DNA of 64,000 bases from Xaviernesmea oryzae (GTDB taxonomy: Bacteria; Pseudomonadota; Alphaproteobacteria; Rhizobiales; Rhizobiaceae), in contig NZ_FOAM01000002.1 of assembly GCF_900109605.1 (NCBI RefSeq), positions 353,967 to 417,966 of the forward strand, read 5' to 3'. This document shows positions 18,564-27,898 of this stretch, one piece after another. Below the pieces are notes generated by a model that had not been told where the DNA came from, did no database searches, and worked only from the letters and a program-made list of their open reading frames with translations. The position numbers and the translations under genes were made by a program. The number at the start of each line of letters is the position of its first letter. Position 1 is the stretch's first letter.

Positions 18564-19637
18564 TTACTTCGGCAGCTTGTCGTCCACGCCTTCGACGTAG
18601 AAGTTCATGCCGAGCAGCGTGCCGTCGTCAGCCTTCTCGCCTGCCTTCAGCCATGCAGAGCCATCCTGCTTGTTGATCGGGCCGGTGAAGGGATGCAGCT
18701 CACCTGACTTGATCTTGGCTTCGGTGTCTTCGGCCATCTTCTTCACGTCATCAGGCATGTTGGTGTAGGGCGCCATGGTCAGGATGCCGTCCTTCAGCCC
18801 GTCCCAAGACGATTCGCCGCCCTTCCAGGTGCCATCCATGACGGCCTTGATGCGCTTGACGTAATAGGGGCCCCATGTGTCCATGATCGCGGTCAGCTGC
18901 GCCTTCGGGCCGGCCTTGATCTGGTCGAAGGCCTGGCCGAAGGCATGGATGCCGCGTTCCTCGGCAATCTGCATCGGCGCGGCCGAATCGGTGTGCTGGG
19001 TCAGGATGTCGACACCCTGGTCGATCAGCGCCTTGGCCGCATCGGCTTCCTTGCCGGCATCGTGCCAGGTGTTGACCCAGACGACCTTCATCTTGAAGTT
19101 CGGGTTGACCGACTTGGCGCCCTGCTCGAAGGCGTTGATGCCCATGACCACTTCCGGGATCGGCACGGACGCGATGTAGCCGGCAACGCCGGTCTTCGAC
19201 ATTTTCGCGGCGATCTGGCCGATGATGTAGCGGCCTTCGTAGAAGCGCGAATTGTAGGTGGTGACGTTCGGCGCGGTCTTGAAGCCGGTGGCATGCTCGA
19301 ACTTCACCTTGGGGAACTTCTTGGCCACCTGCAGGGTCGGGTCCATGTAGCCGAACGAGGTGGTGAAGACGATCGAGCAGCCGGAGCGGGCGAGGCGTTC
19401 GATGGCGCGGGCCGCATCGGGGCCTTCCGGCACGTTCTCGACATATTGCGTCTCGACCTTGTCGCCCAGTTCCTTCTCGACATATTGCCGACCGACATCA
19501 TGCGCCTGCGTCCAGCCGCCGTCGGTCTTCGGGCCGATATAGACGAAGCAGGCCTTGGTCTTGTCGGCGGCCTGGGCCGAAACGGCGGCCGTGGAGGCGG
19601 CGAGCGCGACGGCAAGGCTGATGATCATCTTTTTCAT
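18564..19637 (-). CDS. BMP-family ABC transporter substrate-binding protein (nucleoside type)
   Basis: A 357-residue periplasmic receptor with signal peptide 1-23 (ending SAQA-AD). It shows BMP/PnrA-type blocks: VYIGPKTDGGWTQAHD, FTTSFGYMDPTLQVAKKFP, FYEGRYIIGQIAAKMSKTG and VNTWHDAGKEADAAKALIDQG. Members with this partner set bind purine nucleosides or related bases, which is inferred here. No lipobox is present, as usual in Gram-negatives. It is the last gene of its operon, 152 bases after the permease at 19790; a palindromic repeat fills that gap, and a terminator follows the gene. Confidence 0.9.
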   Translation of the reverse strand: MKKMIISLAVALAASTAAVSAQAADKTKACFVYIGPKTDGGWTQAHDVGRQYVEKELGDKVETQYVENVPEGPDAARAIERLARSGCSIVFTTSFGYMDPTLQVAKKFPKVKFEHATGFKTAPNVTTYNSRFYEGRYIIGQIAAKMSKTGVAGYIASVPIPEVVMGINAFEQGAKSVNPNFKMKVVWVNTWHDAGKEADAAKALIDQGVDILTQHTDSAAPMQIAEERGIHAFGQAFDQIKAGPKAQLTAIMDTWGPYYVKRIKAVMDGTWKGGESSWDGLKDGILTMAPYTNMPDDVKKMAEDTEAKIKSGELHPFTGPINKQDGSAWLKAGEKADDGTLLGMNFYVEGVDDKLPK

Positions 19638-19679
19638 TGTTGTTTTCCTCTCGAGGTTGGATCCGTAGAGTCTTTTTAA

Positions 19680-19779
19680 GGCATCGAACCGAAAACCGAA
19701 ATCGGTCCGATGCCCTAGGATTTTGTTTTTGCGTCGGATTTAGCCGAAAAGCGGTTCCCAATTTTCGGTCCGATGCTTT
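19680..19779. repeat. Composite palindromic repeat between permease and BMP genes, including 33-base repeat copy 2
   Basis: Arms GGCATCGAACCGA (19680-19692) and TCGGTCCGATGCC (19702-19714) form a 13-base inverted repeat with one mismatch. The 12-mer TCGGTCCGATGC recurs at 19765-19776. Positions 19747-19779, read on the minus strand, are the second copy of the 33-base element at 974-1006 (AAAGCAT... to ...TGGGAACCGCTTTT). It lies inside an operon, so the RNA copy could fold and change the relative amount of the binding protein. Confidence 0.6.
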
Positions 19780-19789
19780 AGGTCCGGTA

Positions 19790-20710
19790 TCAGCGCTCCG
19801 GCACAAAGGGCCGGCCGAGCGAGGCGGGCGTGTTGACCATCATCAGCCGCTTGTTGCGCGACATCATGACGAGAACGACGACGGTGGCAAGATAGGGAAG
19901 TGCGGACAAGAGCTGCGACGGAATGCCGAAGCCCAGCGCCTGCGCATGGAGCTGGCCAATGGTCACGCCGCCGAAGAGATAGGCGCCAGCCGCCACCCGT
20001 GCGGGACGCCAGGAGGCGAAAACGACGAGCGCCAGCGCGATCCAGCCGCGGCCGGCCGTCATGTTTTCCACCCATTGCGGCGTGTAGACGAGCGAGAGAT
20101 GCGCACCCGCGAGCCCCGCACAGGCGCCGCCAAACAGCACGGCGAGATAACGATAGCGGATCACGGCAATGCCGAGCGCATGGGCGGAGGCCGGATTGTC
20201 GCCGATCGACCGCAAGGTCAGGCCGGCACGGGTGCGGAACAGGAACCAGGCAGTGACCAGCGCCAAGATCACCGAGAGGTAGAAGATCGGGTCCTGGCCG
20301 AAGACCAGCCGGCCAACAAGCGGCAGTTCCGACAGGCCGGGAATGAAAAGGCTCGGCAGCTTCTCACCCGCTTCGCCGACGAAGGGCTCACCAATCATGC
20401 CGGACAAGCCAAGGCCGAGCAAGGTGAGCGACAGGCCGGTGGCGACCTGGTTCGTCGCAATCGACAAAGTGAGGACCGCGAAGAGCTGCGAGAAGACCGC
20501 GCCTGCAGCCACGCCGGCCAAAAGCCCGATCCAGGGCGAGCCAGCCAGGCTGGCGCCGGCAAAGCCGCAGACCGCGCCCATGACCATCATGCCCTCCACG
20601 CCGAGATTGAGGACGCCGGAGCGCTCCACCACCAGCTCGCCGATGGCGGCGATCAGAAGCGGGGTCGCGGCCGTGGCGATCGTCAGCAGGATGCTTTCGA
20701 AAATCCCCAT
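19790..20710 (-). CDS. ABC transporter permease (BMP/nucleoside family), second subunit
   Basis: A 306-residue inner-membrane permease starting MGIFESILLTIATAATPLLI, with about nine spans. ERSGVLNLGVEGMMVMGAVCGFAG is the hallmark loop of permeases paired with BMP receptors, and RSIGDNPASAHALGI is the ATPase-contact loop. I start at ATG 20710, five bases after the stop of the first permease; a longer open frame to 21010 lies inside that gene and is rejected. Confidence 0.92.
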   Translation of the reverse strand: MGIFESILLTIATAATPLLIAAIGELVVERSGVLNLGVEGMMVMGAVCGFAGASLAGSPWIGLLAGVAAGAVFSQLFAVLTLSIATNQVATGLSLTLLGLGLSGMIGEPFVGEAGEKLPSLFIPGLSELPLVGRLVFGQDPIFYLSVILALVTAWFLFRTRAGLTLRSIGDNPASAHALGIAVIRYRYLAVLFGGACAGLAGAHLSLVYTPQWVENMTAGRGWIALALVVFASWRPARVAAGAYLFGGVTIGQLHAQALGFGIPSQLLSALPYLATVVVLVMMSRNKRLMMVNTPASLGRPFVPER

Positions 20711-20715
20711 GATTC

Positions 20716-21795
20716 TCAGGCCTCCCTGGCCGCGCGGGCAAGCGAGAGGCGCACGCGATAAATCGAGAGCGTGTCGCAGGCCAGCACGAAGAACAAGAGC
20801 ATGCCCTGGAAGACGCGCACCACCTTGTCGGAAATATTGAGTTCGATCTGCGCGCCCTCGCCGCCGAGATAGGTCAGCCCCAGAACCAGGCCGGCGACGA
20901 TCACGCCAAGCGGATTGAGTCGGCCCAAGAAGGCGACGATGATGGCGGTGAAGCCGTAGCCGGGCGAAATTTCCGGCTGCAGCTTGTTGATGACGCCTGA
21001 GACCTCGCAAATGCCGGCAAGGCCGGCCAGCGCGCCCGACAGCATCATCGAGAACCAGATCATGCCCTTGCGCGAGAAGCCGGCAAAGCGCCCTGCCCGC
21101 TCGGAGGCGCCGATCACCTTGATCTCGAAGCCCTTCAGCGTATAGCGCATCATGAACCAGATGGCGAACGCCGCGAGAATGGCGAAGACGATGCCGAGAT
21201 TGGCGCGGCCGGAGTCGAGCAGCTCCGGCAGGATCGCCTCATCCTGGAACTGCCGCGTGACCGGGAAGTTGAAGCCCTCCGGATCGCGCCAGGGACCGCG
21301 CACCATCCAGTCGAGAAAAAGCTGGGCGACATAGACCAGCATCAGACTGGTCAGGATCTCGTTGGTGTTGGTCTGCGCCTTGAGAAAGGCGGGGATCGCC
21401 GCATAGAGCGCCCCGCCGATCATGCCCATGACCAGCATCAGCGGCAGCACGAGTGGGGAATGCCAGTCGTTGAACAGCACGGGGATGATCGAACCGGTAA
21501 TCGCGCCGATGACCAGCTGGCCTTCCGCGCCGATATTCCAGTTGTTGCAGCGATAGCAGACCGAAAGGCCCACGCCGATCATGATCAGCGGCGCCGCCTT
21601 GACCGCCAGCTCGTGCAGCGACCAGATCTCGGTCAGAGGGCCGATGAACAGCACATAGAGCGCGTGAGCCGGGTCCTTGCCGAGCGCGGCGAAGAGAATG
21701 GCACCTGCCACCAACGTCAGCGCCAAGGCAATGACGGGCGACAGCAAGGCATATGCCTGCGACGGGCTAGCGCGTTTTTCCAGTTCAATGCGCAT
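20716..21795 (-). CDS. ABC transporter permease (BMP/nucleoside family), first subunit
   Basis: A 359-residue permease with about ten membrane spans. The signature NNWNIGAEGQLVIGAITG corresponds to the N-x-G-x-E-G loop of the partner, and IKVIGASERAGRFAGFSRKG is the coupling region. It starts 11 bases inside the end of the ATPase gene, so the two are coupled. With the gene at 19790 it forms the channel of the importer. Confidence 0.92.
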   Translation of the reverse strand: MRIELEKRASPSQAYALLSPVIALALTLVAGAILFAALGKDPAHALYVLFIGPLTEIWSLHELAVKAAPLIMIGVGLSVCYRCNNWNIGAEGQLVIGAITGSIIPVLFNDWHSPLVLPLMLVMGMIGGALYAAIPAFLKAQTNTNEILTSLMLVYVAQLFLDWMVRGPWRDPEGFNFPVTRQFQDEAILPELLDSGRANLGIVFAILAAFAIWFMMRYTLKGFEIKVIGASERAGRFAGFSRKGMIWFSMMLSGALAGLAGICEVSGVINKLQPEISPGYGFTAIIVAFLGRLNPLGVIVAGLVLGLTYLGGEGAQIELNISDKVVRVFQGMLLFFVLACDTLSIYRVRLSLARAAREA

Positions 21796-23347
21796 CCGTG
21801 GCCTCCGTCTTGCCCTGCAGGCCGCCCATCAGCAGGCCGATCTTTTCGCGCGTGAGCGCACCGGCGGGATAGGCATCGGAGAGCCGGCCCTCGCTGATCA
21901 CGGCGATCTCGGTCGCCACCTCGAAGATTTCGTCGAGATCCTGGCTGATCACCAGCACGGCCGAACCCGCTTTGGCGAGATCGACCAGAGCCTGGCGAAT
22001 GCGGCTGGCCGCTCCGGCATCCACCCCCCAGGTTGGCTGGTTGACGACCAGCACGGCGGGCTGGCGGTCGAGTTCGCGCCCGACGATGAATTTTTGCAGA
22101 TTGCCGCCTGAAAGCGAGCCGGCGGCCGGATCGTCACCGCTCTTGCGTACGTCCATGACGTCGCAGATGCGTCGCGCCGCCATCCGTACAGCGCCTGAAC
22201 GAATGATGCCGAGCGGCCCGGAGAGAAAGGCCTTTCGGTCAGACCAGTAGCGCGCAAGCACCAGATTGTCGGACAAAGGGAGGACCGAGACGGCAGCGTG
22301 ACCGTGACGCTCCTCCGGAACGAAGCCGGCCCCCATCAGCCGCCGGGCATTGATGCCCTCGCGACCCACGGCCTTGCCACGGATCTGCACCGTTTCCTCA
22401 GCCTGCACCGGATATTCGCCCGAGAGGGCATCGAAGAGTTCGCCTTGGCCATTGCCAGCGACGCCAGCGATCGCCAGCACCTCGCCGGCGCGCACCTTGA
22501 GACAGATCTCCTTCAGCGACACGGCAAAGGGCGTGCGGGCGGCAGCCGAAAGGTGGCGGGCCTCCAGCAGCACATCGCCACGTGTCGTCGTGCCGGCGGC
22601 CGAGACATGGGCGACCTCTGCGCCGACCATCATCCGGGCGAGCGAGGCCGGCGTTTCCTGGCGCGGATCGCAGGCACCCGTGACCTTGCCATGGCGCAGC
22701 ACCGTGGCGCGGTCGCAGATGCGCTGCACCTCTTCCAGGCGGTGGCTGATATAAAGCACCGAGCGGCCCTCGCTGCGCAGCTTGAACAGCGTCTCGAACA
22801 AGCGATCGGCCTCTTGCGGCGTCAATACGGAGGTGGGCTCGTCCAGGATGATCAGCTGCGGATTTTGCAGGAGCGCACGGACGATCTCGATGCGCTGGCG
22901 CTCACCGACGGAGAGGTCCGCCACATGCGCATGCGGATCGAGCGGCAGGCCATAGGCCTGCGAGAGCTCGGACGCACGTTCGGCAATGCGCGCCAAAGGC
23001 AGCTTCTCATCCAGCGAGAGGGCGATGTTTTCGGCCACCGTCAGCGCTTCGAACAGCGAAAAGTGCTGGAACACCATGCCGATGCCGAGCTTGCGGGCAG
23101 CTGCCGGACTGGCGATGCGCACTGGCTCGCCGTTCCAGACAATGCTGCCGGAAGTCGGCGCGAGAACGCCGAACAACATCTTGACGAGCGTCGACTTGCC
23201 CGCGCCATTCTCCCCGAGAAGCGCGTGGATTTCGCCCGGTCTGATATCGAGATCGATGCCGTCACAGGCCGCAAACGACCCGAACAGCTTGGTCAGCTTG
23301 CTGACAGACAGCAATGTCGCGTAAGCGAAAACGCCTTCGGCCGCCAC
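21785..23347 (-). CDS. ABC transporter ATP-binding protein (BMP/nucleoside family), two domains
   Basis: The first gene of the BMP importer operon, about 520 residues. Domain 1 has Walker A LLGENGAGKSTL, signature LSVGERQR and LIILDEPTSVLTPQE. Domain 2 has a degenerate Walker A (VAGNGQGEL) and the variant signature LSGGNLQK, followed by VVNQPTWGVD in place of the usual DEP box, a typical asymmetry of this group. The start is uncertain: the open frame reaches TTG 23434, but GTG 23347 has AGGGGAAGG just before it and gives a family-like N-terminus (MAAEGVFAYATLLSVSKLTK), so I use it. Confidence 0.88.
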   Translation of the reverse strand: MAAEGVFAYATLLSVSKLTKLFGSFAACDGIDLDIRPGEIHALLGENGAGKSTLVKMLFGVLAPTSGSIVWNGEPVRIASPAAARKLGIGMVFQHFSLFEALTVAENIALSLDEKLPLARIAERASELSQAYGLPLDPHAHVADLSVGERQRIEIVRALLQNPQLIILDEPTSVLTPQEADRLFETLFKLRSEGRSVLYISHRLEEVQRICDRATVLRHGKVTGACDPRQETPASLARMMVGAEVAHVSAAGTTTRGDVLLEARHLSAAARTPFAVSLKEICLKVRAGEVLAIAGVAGNGQGELFDALSGEYPVQAEETVQIRGKAVGREGINARRLMGAGFVPEERHGHAAVSVLPLSDNLVLARYWSDRKAFLSGPLGIIRSGAVRMAARRICDVMDVRKSGDDPAAGSLSGGNLQKFIVGRELDRQPAVLVVNQPTWGVDAGAASRIRQALVDLAKAGSAVLVISQDLDEIFEVATEIAVISEGRLSDAYPAGALTREKIGLLMGGLQGKTEATDAH

Positions 23348-23491
23348 GCCTTCCCCTTTTCCCACCGATCCCGCCTCAGCCTCGGCACTGCTTGAAGGAA
23401 CCAACCTCAAAAGCAGTCCTTGACACAATCGCAAGCCGCTGCCAGCGCCGGAAAGGCCTGAAAGCCCTTCCGACAGGCAATTGCCCGGCCT

Positions 23492-24469
23492 TTACGGAAT
23501 CAGCAATGTCGTTCCACTCGTTTTTCTTTGTTCGAGATCCGCATGGGCCTGGGCCGCGTCGGCCAGCGCATAGGTCTGGTTGATATTGATACGCACTTTG
23601 TTGCTGCGCACAACATCAAAGAGCGAGTTTGCACACGCCTCAAGCGCCCCGCGTGTTGCCGTATAGGTGTAGAGCGTCGGTCGGGTGACGTAGAGTGAGC
23701 CCTTCTGGGCAAGGATCCCGAGATTGACGCCCTCGACCGGACCGGAGGAGTTGCCGAAGGTGACGAATAGGCCGCGCGGCTTCAGGCAATCGAGCGAGGC
23801 GGGAAACGTGTCCTTGCCGACAGAATCATAGACGACGTCCACGCCTTTGCCGCCGGTGATCTCCTCCACCTTGGCGACGAAATCATCGTTGCGATAATCG
23901 ATCACATGGTCGTAGCCATGGTCGAGCGCCAGTGCGATCTTTTCCGCCGAGCCGGCGGTGCCGATCACCGTTGCGCCAAGCGCCTTGGCCCATTGGCCGG
24001 CAATGAGCCCGACGCCGCCGGCCGCCGCATGGAAGAGGATCGTGGTGCCGGGGCCCACCTGATAGGTCTGGTGCAGCAGATATTGCGCGGTCATGCCCTT
24101 CAGCATCATCGCCGCCGCGGTTTCCAGCGCGATATCCTCAGGCACGAGGAGCAGCTGCGAGGCCTCGACATTGCGCTCGCTGGAATAGGCGCCATCGGAG
24201 GAGGCATAGGCGACGCGGTCGCCGATGGAGAAGTTGAGGACGCCGCTGCCGACGGCGGTGACGATCCCCGCCCCTTCCTTGCCCGGCACGAAGGGAAGAC
24301 CGGCGGCGGAGCGATAAAGACCCGTGCGGAAATAGACGTCGATGAAATTGACGCCGATAGCCACCTGGCGGATCTGCACCTCGCCAGGCCCGGGCGGTGG
24401 CAGCGTGGTGCCTTCCAGCTTCAAAACCTCGGGACCGCCGAGGTCCCGCACGACGATGGCCTGTGGCAT
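23492..24469 (-). CDS. NADPH:quinone oxidoreductase, zeta-crystallin-like MDR family
   Basis: A 325-residue medium-chain dehydrogenase without zinc ligands, likely reducing quinones or other electrophiles with NADPH in the cytosol. Signs are QIRQVAIGVNFIDVYFRTGLY, PFVPGKEGAGIVTAVG, the Rossmann loop AAAGGVGLIAGQWAKALG and VVYDSVGKDTF, all of the QOR1 group. ATG 24469 has AGAGGTG upstream; the frame is open to 24541 but that part is unlike the family. Alone in this stretch, it is separated by 144 bases from the ABC ATPase start and by 147 from pcs. Confidence 0.92.
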   Translation of the reverse strand: MPQAIVVRDLGGPEVLKLEGTTLPPPGPGEVQIRQVAIGVNFIDVYFRTGLYRSAAGLPFVPGKEGAGIVTAVGSGVLNFSIGDRVAYASSDGAYSSERNVEASQLLLVPEDIALETAAAMMLKGMTAQYLLHQTYQVGPGTTILFHAAAGGVGLIAGQWAKALGATVIGTAGSAEKIALALDHGYDHVIDYRNDDFVAKVEEITGGKGVDVVYDSVGKDTFPASLDCLKPRGLFVTFGNSSGPVEGVNLGILAQKGSLYVTRPTLYTYTATRGALEACANSLFDVVRSNKVRININQTYALADAAQAHADLEQRKTSGTTLLIP

Positions 24470-24616
24470 AGAACACCTCTTCGCTCTGATGATCCGCTTG
24501 CAGAAGCGCCCGGCACGCCGGCGCGTCTCCTGCGATCGCATCTAAGCTCGAAATTGCAACCGATTTGCCAATGCCGGCCCTGCCCGCCGAAGAAGCCGGT
24601 CCATGTCCTTAGCGCT

Positions 24617-25366
24617 TCATGAAGGCTCGGCCGGTCCTTCGGAATTCTGCCCGAGCTTCGGGAAAATCTGCAGCACGAAGCCGATGACATAGAGATAAAG
24701 CCCGGTCGCCACCACGCCGGCGATCACCCAGTCCGGGCTGCGGAAATGCGCAAGCAGTGCATAGATGCTCAGCGCCGACCAGATGGTGAAGACCGTGAGA
24801 TTGAGCGGGCGCAGTCGTTTGACGCGCACCGGATGCAGGAAATTGATCGGCATGAAGGTGAGGAACACCGAAACGAAAACCACGATCGAAGCCGCCAACT
24901 CGCTGGCATGGACCACGAAGAGCGTGAACACCACCATGTTCCAGACGACGGGGAAGCCCGAGAAGAAATACTCGTCCGTCTTCATGCCCATATCGGCGTA
25001 ATAGATCGCGCTCGAGACCACGATGGCACCAGCCGCGACGAAGGACCAGGGTTCGCCGATCATGCCGCTCTGATAGAGCGCGAAAGCCGGCAGGAGCACA
25101 TAGGTGACATAGTCGATGACATTGTCGAGCGTGTCGCCGGACCAGTTCGGCAGCACTTCCTTGACGCGCACCTTGCGCGCGATCGGCCCGTCGATGCCAT
25201 CGACGGCGAGTGCTAAGCCCAGCCACCAGAACATATCGACGAAGCGGTGCTCGGCAGCGGCCACCACGCCGAGAAAAGCCAGGAACGAGCCCGAGGCCGT
25301 CAGCACATGCACGGAGAAGGCCCGAATTTCCGCGTAGGGAACACGCCGGTAATTGAAGAATTTCAT
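24617..25366 (-). CDS. pcs: Phosphatidylcholine synthase Pcs
   Basis: Pcs joins choline directly to CDP-diacylglycerol, giving phosphatidylcholine and CMP in the inner membrane; it is found in rhizobia, agrobacteria and some other host-associated bacteria. The 249-residue protein has the modified CDP-alcohol phosphotransferase motif: D59-G60, A63-R64, then G77, D81 and D85 in DGPIARKVRV...NWSGDTLDNVIDY, plus about eight membrane spans. It lies divergently from the UbiH-like gene with a 307-base region between them. Confidence 0.94.
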   Translation of the reverse strand: MKFFNYRRVPYAEIRAFSVHVLTASGSFLAFLGVVAAAEHRFVDMFWWLGLALAVDGIDGPIARKVRVKEVLPNWSGDTLDNVIDYVTYVLLPAFALYQSGMIGEPWSFVAAGAIVVSSAIYYADMGMKTDEYFFSGFPVVWNMVVFTLFVVHASELAASIVVFVSVFLTFMPINFLHPVRVKRLRPLNLTVFTIWSALSIYALLAHFRSPDWVIAGVVATGLYLYVIGFVLQIFPKLGQNSEGPAEPS

Positions 25367-25673
25367 CGGCCGATCCCTTGCCCCTTCACCCGTCCTTCAT
25401 GGCGGACGTCGGACCTACCGGTCGCGTGCATGCGTCGTTTCTCTATGGTTCGCCCATACTGGGTTACCTTGCGCCTACTATGCATCCTTTCCCGGCCGCC
25501 GCCAGCAAAAAGCGTGTCATGGCAGGCGGGGCATGCGGCTGCGCTGTGGACGGCGCGGGCGACGGCGGCACCCCTGCGGCAGATCGCGCCTTGGCGGCGC
25601 CCGTGCGCCGCTTTAAGTATCCCTGATGACAGCGAGAAGCCAAAGCACGACGCAAGACGGAGAAATGGGACCC
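25367..25673. other. Divergent intergenic region pcs / UbiH-like gene
   Basis: About 307 bases that should hold both promoters. I see no strong operator, terminator or RNA element. Open frames here (for example 25378-25626) are rich in A, G, P and R with no family-like content, so I do not call them. Confidence 0.5.
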
Positions 25674-26879
25674 ATGCAGGACTTCGAGATCGCCGTGGTA
25701 GGAGCCGGGCTGGCCGGCGCACTCGCAGCGTTGGGCCTTGCCGCAAGCGGCCGCAGCGTCGCTTTGATCGGCCCGCCGCCCGCGACAACGGATGGCCGCA
25801 CCACCGCGCTGATGGACCGCTCGATTGCCTTCGTGCGCAGCCTCGGCCTGTGGGAGGACGGGTTGGCCGATCTCGCCGCCCCCCTGTCGACCATGCGCAT
25901 CATCGATGACACCGGGAGGCTGCTGCGCGCGCCGACCGTCACCTTCCATGCCGCCGATATCGGCCTTTACGCCTTCGGCTACAACATGCCCAATGCCGGC
26001 ATGCTGGCCATGCTGGAAGAGCGCATCGCCGCGACGCCTGGCCTTGCGCGATTTGCCACGGTGGTCGAAACCATCGAGGAAACGCAGGAAGGGCGACGTC
26101 TGACACTTGGTGACGGCACGCGCCTGTCGGCCCGGCTTCTCGTCGGCGCGGACGGTCGCGGCTCAAAGGTTCGCGCCGCCGCCGGCATCGAGGCCAAGAC
26201 CTGGTCCTATCCACAGACGGCGGTCGTTCTCAATCTCGTTCACGAGCTGCCGCATCAGTCGATTTCGACCGAGTTTCATACGGCGGAAGGGCCCTTTACC
26301 CAAGTGCCGCTGCCGGGTCTGCGCTCCAGCCTCGTCTGGGTGCGGCGGCCGGACAAGGCAAGCGTGCTGATCGCCATGGCGCCGGAAGGGCTGTCGCGTG
26401 CCGTGGAAGACGGCATGGGCTCGCTGCTCGGAAAGGTGATCGTCGACGGCCTGCCGCAGGCATTTCCGCTGTCCGGCATGCAAGCAAAGCAGGTTGGCAA
26501 GGGACGCACCGTCTTGCTCGGCGAAGCGGCCCATGCCTTCCCGCCGATCGGCGCGCAGGGGCTCAATCTCAGCCTGCGCGATGTCGCCACCGTGGTTGAG
26601 ATGCTGGCGCCTGCCGGGCCGATCGCCGCCGATTTCGGCGAGCGCTATGCCGCGAAGCGAAAGCTGGATATCTCCACCCGCACGATCAGCGTCGATCTCC
26701 TGAACCGCTCGCTCCTGTCGGATTTCATGCCCGTGCAGCTACTGCGCGCCGGCGGGCTGCAGGCCCTGTCGTCGGCGGGCATGCTGCGCAATCTGGTGAT
26801 GCGGGAAGGCGTTCATCCCGGCAGCGCGCTTGGTGCCATGGCAGACAGCCTGAAGCCCGGGTTTCTCAACAAGGTCTGA
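25674..26879 (+). CDS. UbiH/Coq6-family FAD-dependent monooxygenase
   Basis: A flavoprotein hydroxylase of the type used in ubiquinone ring hydroxylation. From ATG 25674 it has 401 residues: the FAD Rossmann motif IAVVGAGLAGALAALGLA at the N-terminus, the central LVGADGRGSKVR (DG motif), and LLGEAAHAFPPIGAQGLNLSLRD, the GD-like C-terminal motif of the UbiH family. ATGs at 25665 and 25626 are possible; GGAG at 25661 or so fits 25674 better, and 25626 has no ribosome site. It converges on ccdA with an 18-base gap. Confidence 0.88.
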   Translation: MQDFEIAVVGAGLAGALAALGLAASGRSVALIGPPPATTDGRTTALMDRSIAFVRSLGLWEDGLADLAAPLSTMRIIDDTGRLLRAPTVTFHAADIGLYAFGYNMPNAGMLAMLEERIAATPGLARFATVVETIEETQEGRRLTLGDGTRLSARLLVGADGRGSKVRAAAGIEAKTWSYPQTAVVLNLVHELPHQSISTEFHTAEGPFTQVPLPGLRSSLVWVRRPDKASVLIAMAPEGLSRAVEDGMGSLLGKVIVDGLPQAFPLSGMQAKQVGKGRTVLLGEAAHAFPPIGAQGLNLSLRDVATVVEMLAPAGPIAADFGERYAAKRKLDISTRTISVDLLNRSLLSDFMPVQLLRAGGLQALSSAGMLRNLVMREGVHPGSALGAMADSLKPGFLNKV

Positions 26880-26897
26880 TGATCATCGCGATACGGG

Positions 26898-27701
26898 TCA
26901 GCCAATGCGGGTGAGTACCGGGAAGGTCTCCTGGAACCAGATGGCAGCGAGGCTGACCCAGCCGAAGACGAAAGCGAGGCCGGCGAGCACGAGAAGCGCG
27001 CCGATGATGCGCTCCACCAGACCCAGATGGCGCCGGAACCGCGCCAGGAAGCGCATGAAGGCGCCGGAAAAGCCGGCGGCGATCAGGAAGGGGATGGCGA
27101 GCCCCAGGGAATAGAAGCCGAGCAGAAGCGCGCCGCTGCCGACCGTATCCCGCACCGCCGCCACAGCCAGGATGGTGCCGAGCACCGGCCCGATGCAGGG
27201 CGTCCAGCCGAAGGCGAAAGCGAGCCCCATCAGATAGGCGCCGGACAGGGTCGCCGGCCGGCCAGAGCCTTGAAAGCGCGCCTCGCGTGAGAGCAGGCCG
27301 ATGCGCAGCACACCGAGAAAATTCAACCCCATGGCGATGATCACCAGGCCGCCGAGCTGGGCGAGCAGATCGATATGCTGGCGCAGCAGCATGCCGACCG
27401 ACGAAGCGCCGGCGCCGAGTGCGACGAAGACGGTGGAAAAGCCCAGCGTGAAGCAAAGTGCCGCCAGAAGCACGGCCTTGCGCGCGGCAAGGTTGGAGCC
27501 GGCAGCAGTCAGTCGTGGCTGCGCATATCCCTGCCCCGCCACCGCGTGCAGAGCAGCCCGCGCATCGCCCCGCCCGCGAAACTCTTCCACGGTGATCCCG
27601 GCCATATAGCACAGATAGGGCGGCACCAATGGCAACACGCAGGGCGAGAGGAAGGACAGGGCGCCCGCAACGATCGCGGTCCAGAGAGAAAAATCGGCCA
27701 T
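26898..27701 (-). CDS. ccdA: Cytochrome c biogenesis protein CcdA
   Basis: CcdA passes electrons from thioredoxin across the inner membrane to periplasmic thiol proteins, mainly for cytochrome c maturation. The 267-residue protein has six or so spans and the two redox cysteines in the expected places: FLSPCVLPLVPPYL (C21) in the first span and GWTPCIGPVLG (C169) in the fourth. An extra loop of about 35 residues (38-75, including RGDARAALHAVAGQGYAQ) sits between the first two spans. No thioredoxin-like partner is adjacent. Confidence 0.92.
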   Translation of the reverse strand: MADFSLWTAIVAGALSFLSPCVLPLVPPYLCYMAGITVEEFRGRGDARAALHAVAGQGYAQPRLTAAGSNLAARKAVLLAALCFTLGFSTVFVALGAGASSVGMLLRQHIDLLAQLGGLVIIAMGLNFLGVLRIGLLSREARFQGSGRPATLSGAYLMGLAFAFGWTPCIGPVLGTILAVAAVRDTVGSGALLLGFYSLGLAIPFLIAAGFSGAFMRFLARFRRHLGLVERIIGALLVLAGLAFVFGWVSLAAIWFQETFPVLTRIG

Positions 27702-27898
27702 CGGACATGAACTTTCGGCGGGTGGATCCTGCGCGGCTCAGGCGGCGGCAGACTCTGTGCCGCCTCCCGCTGAAGGTTTAAGGACAGGCAAGGCGCCGTG
27801 CCAATCACCTTTGAGCGACGCTCGGCCCTTTGGCGAGGGACTATGCCGCGAAAAGCGGGCAAAATCACCCCGACGCGACCGAACGTCGCGCTGCCGAT

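Noticed and set aside
25378..25626. 82-codon frame in the pcs/UbiH-like intergenic region
   Set aside because: Alanine/glycine/arginine-rich, no ribosome site, no family resemblance.
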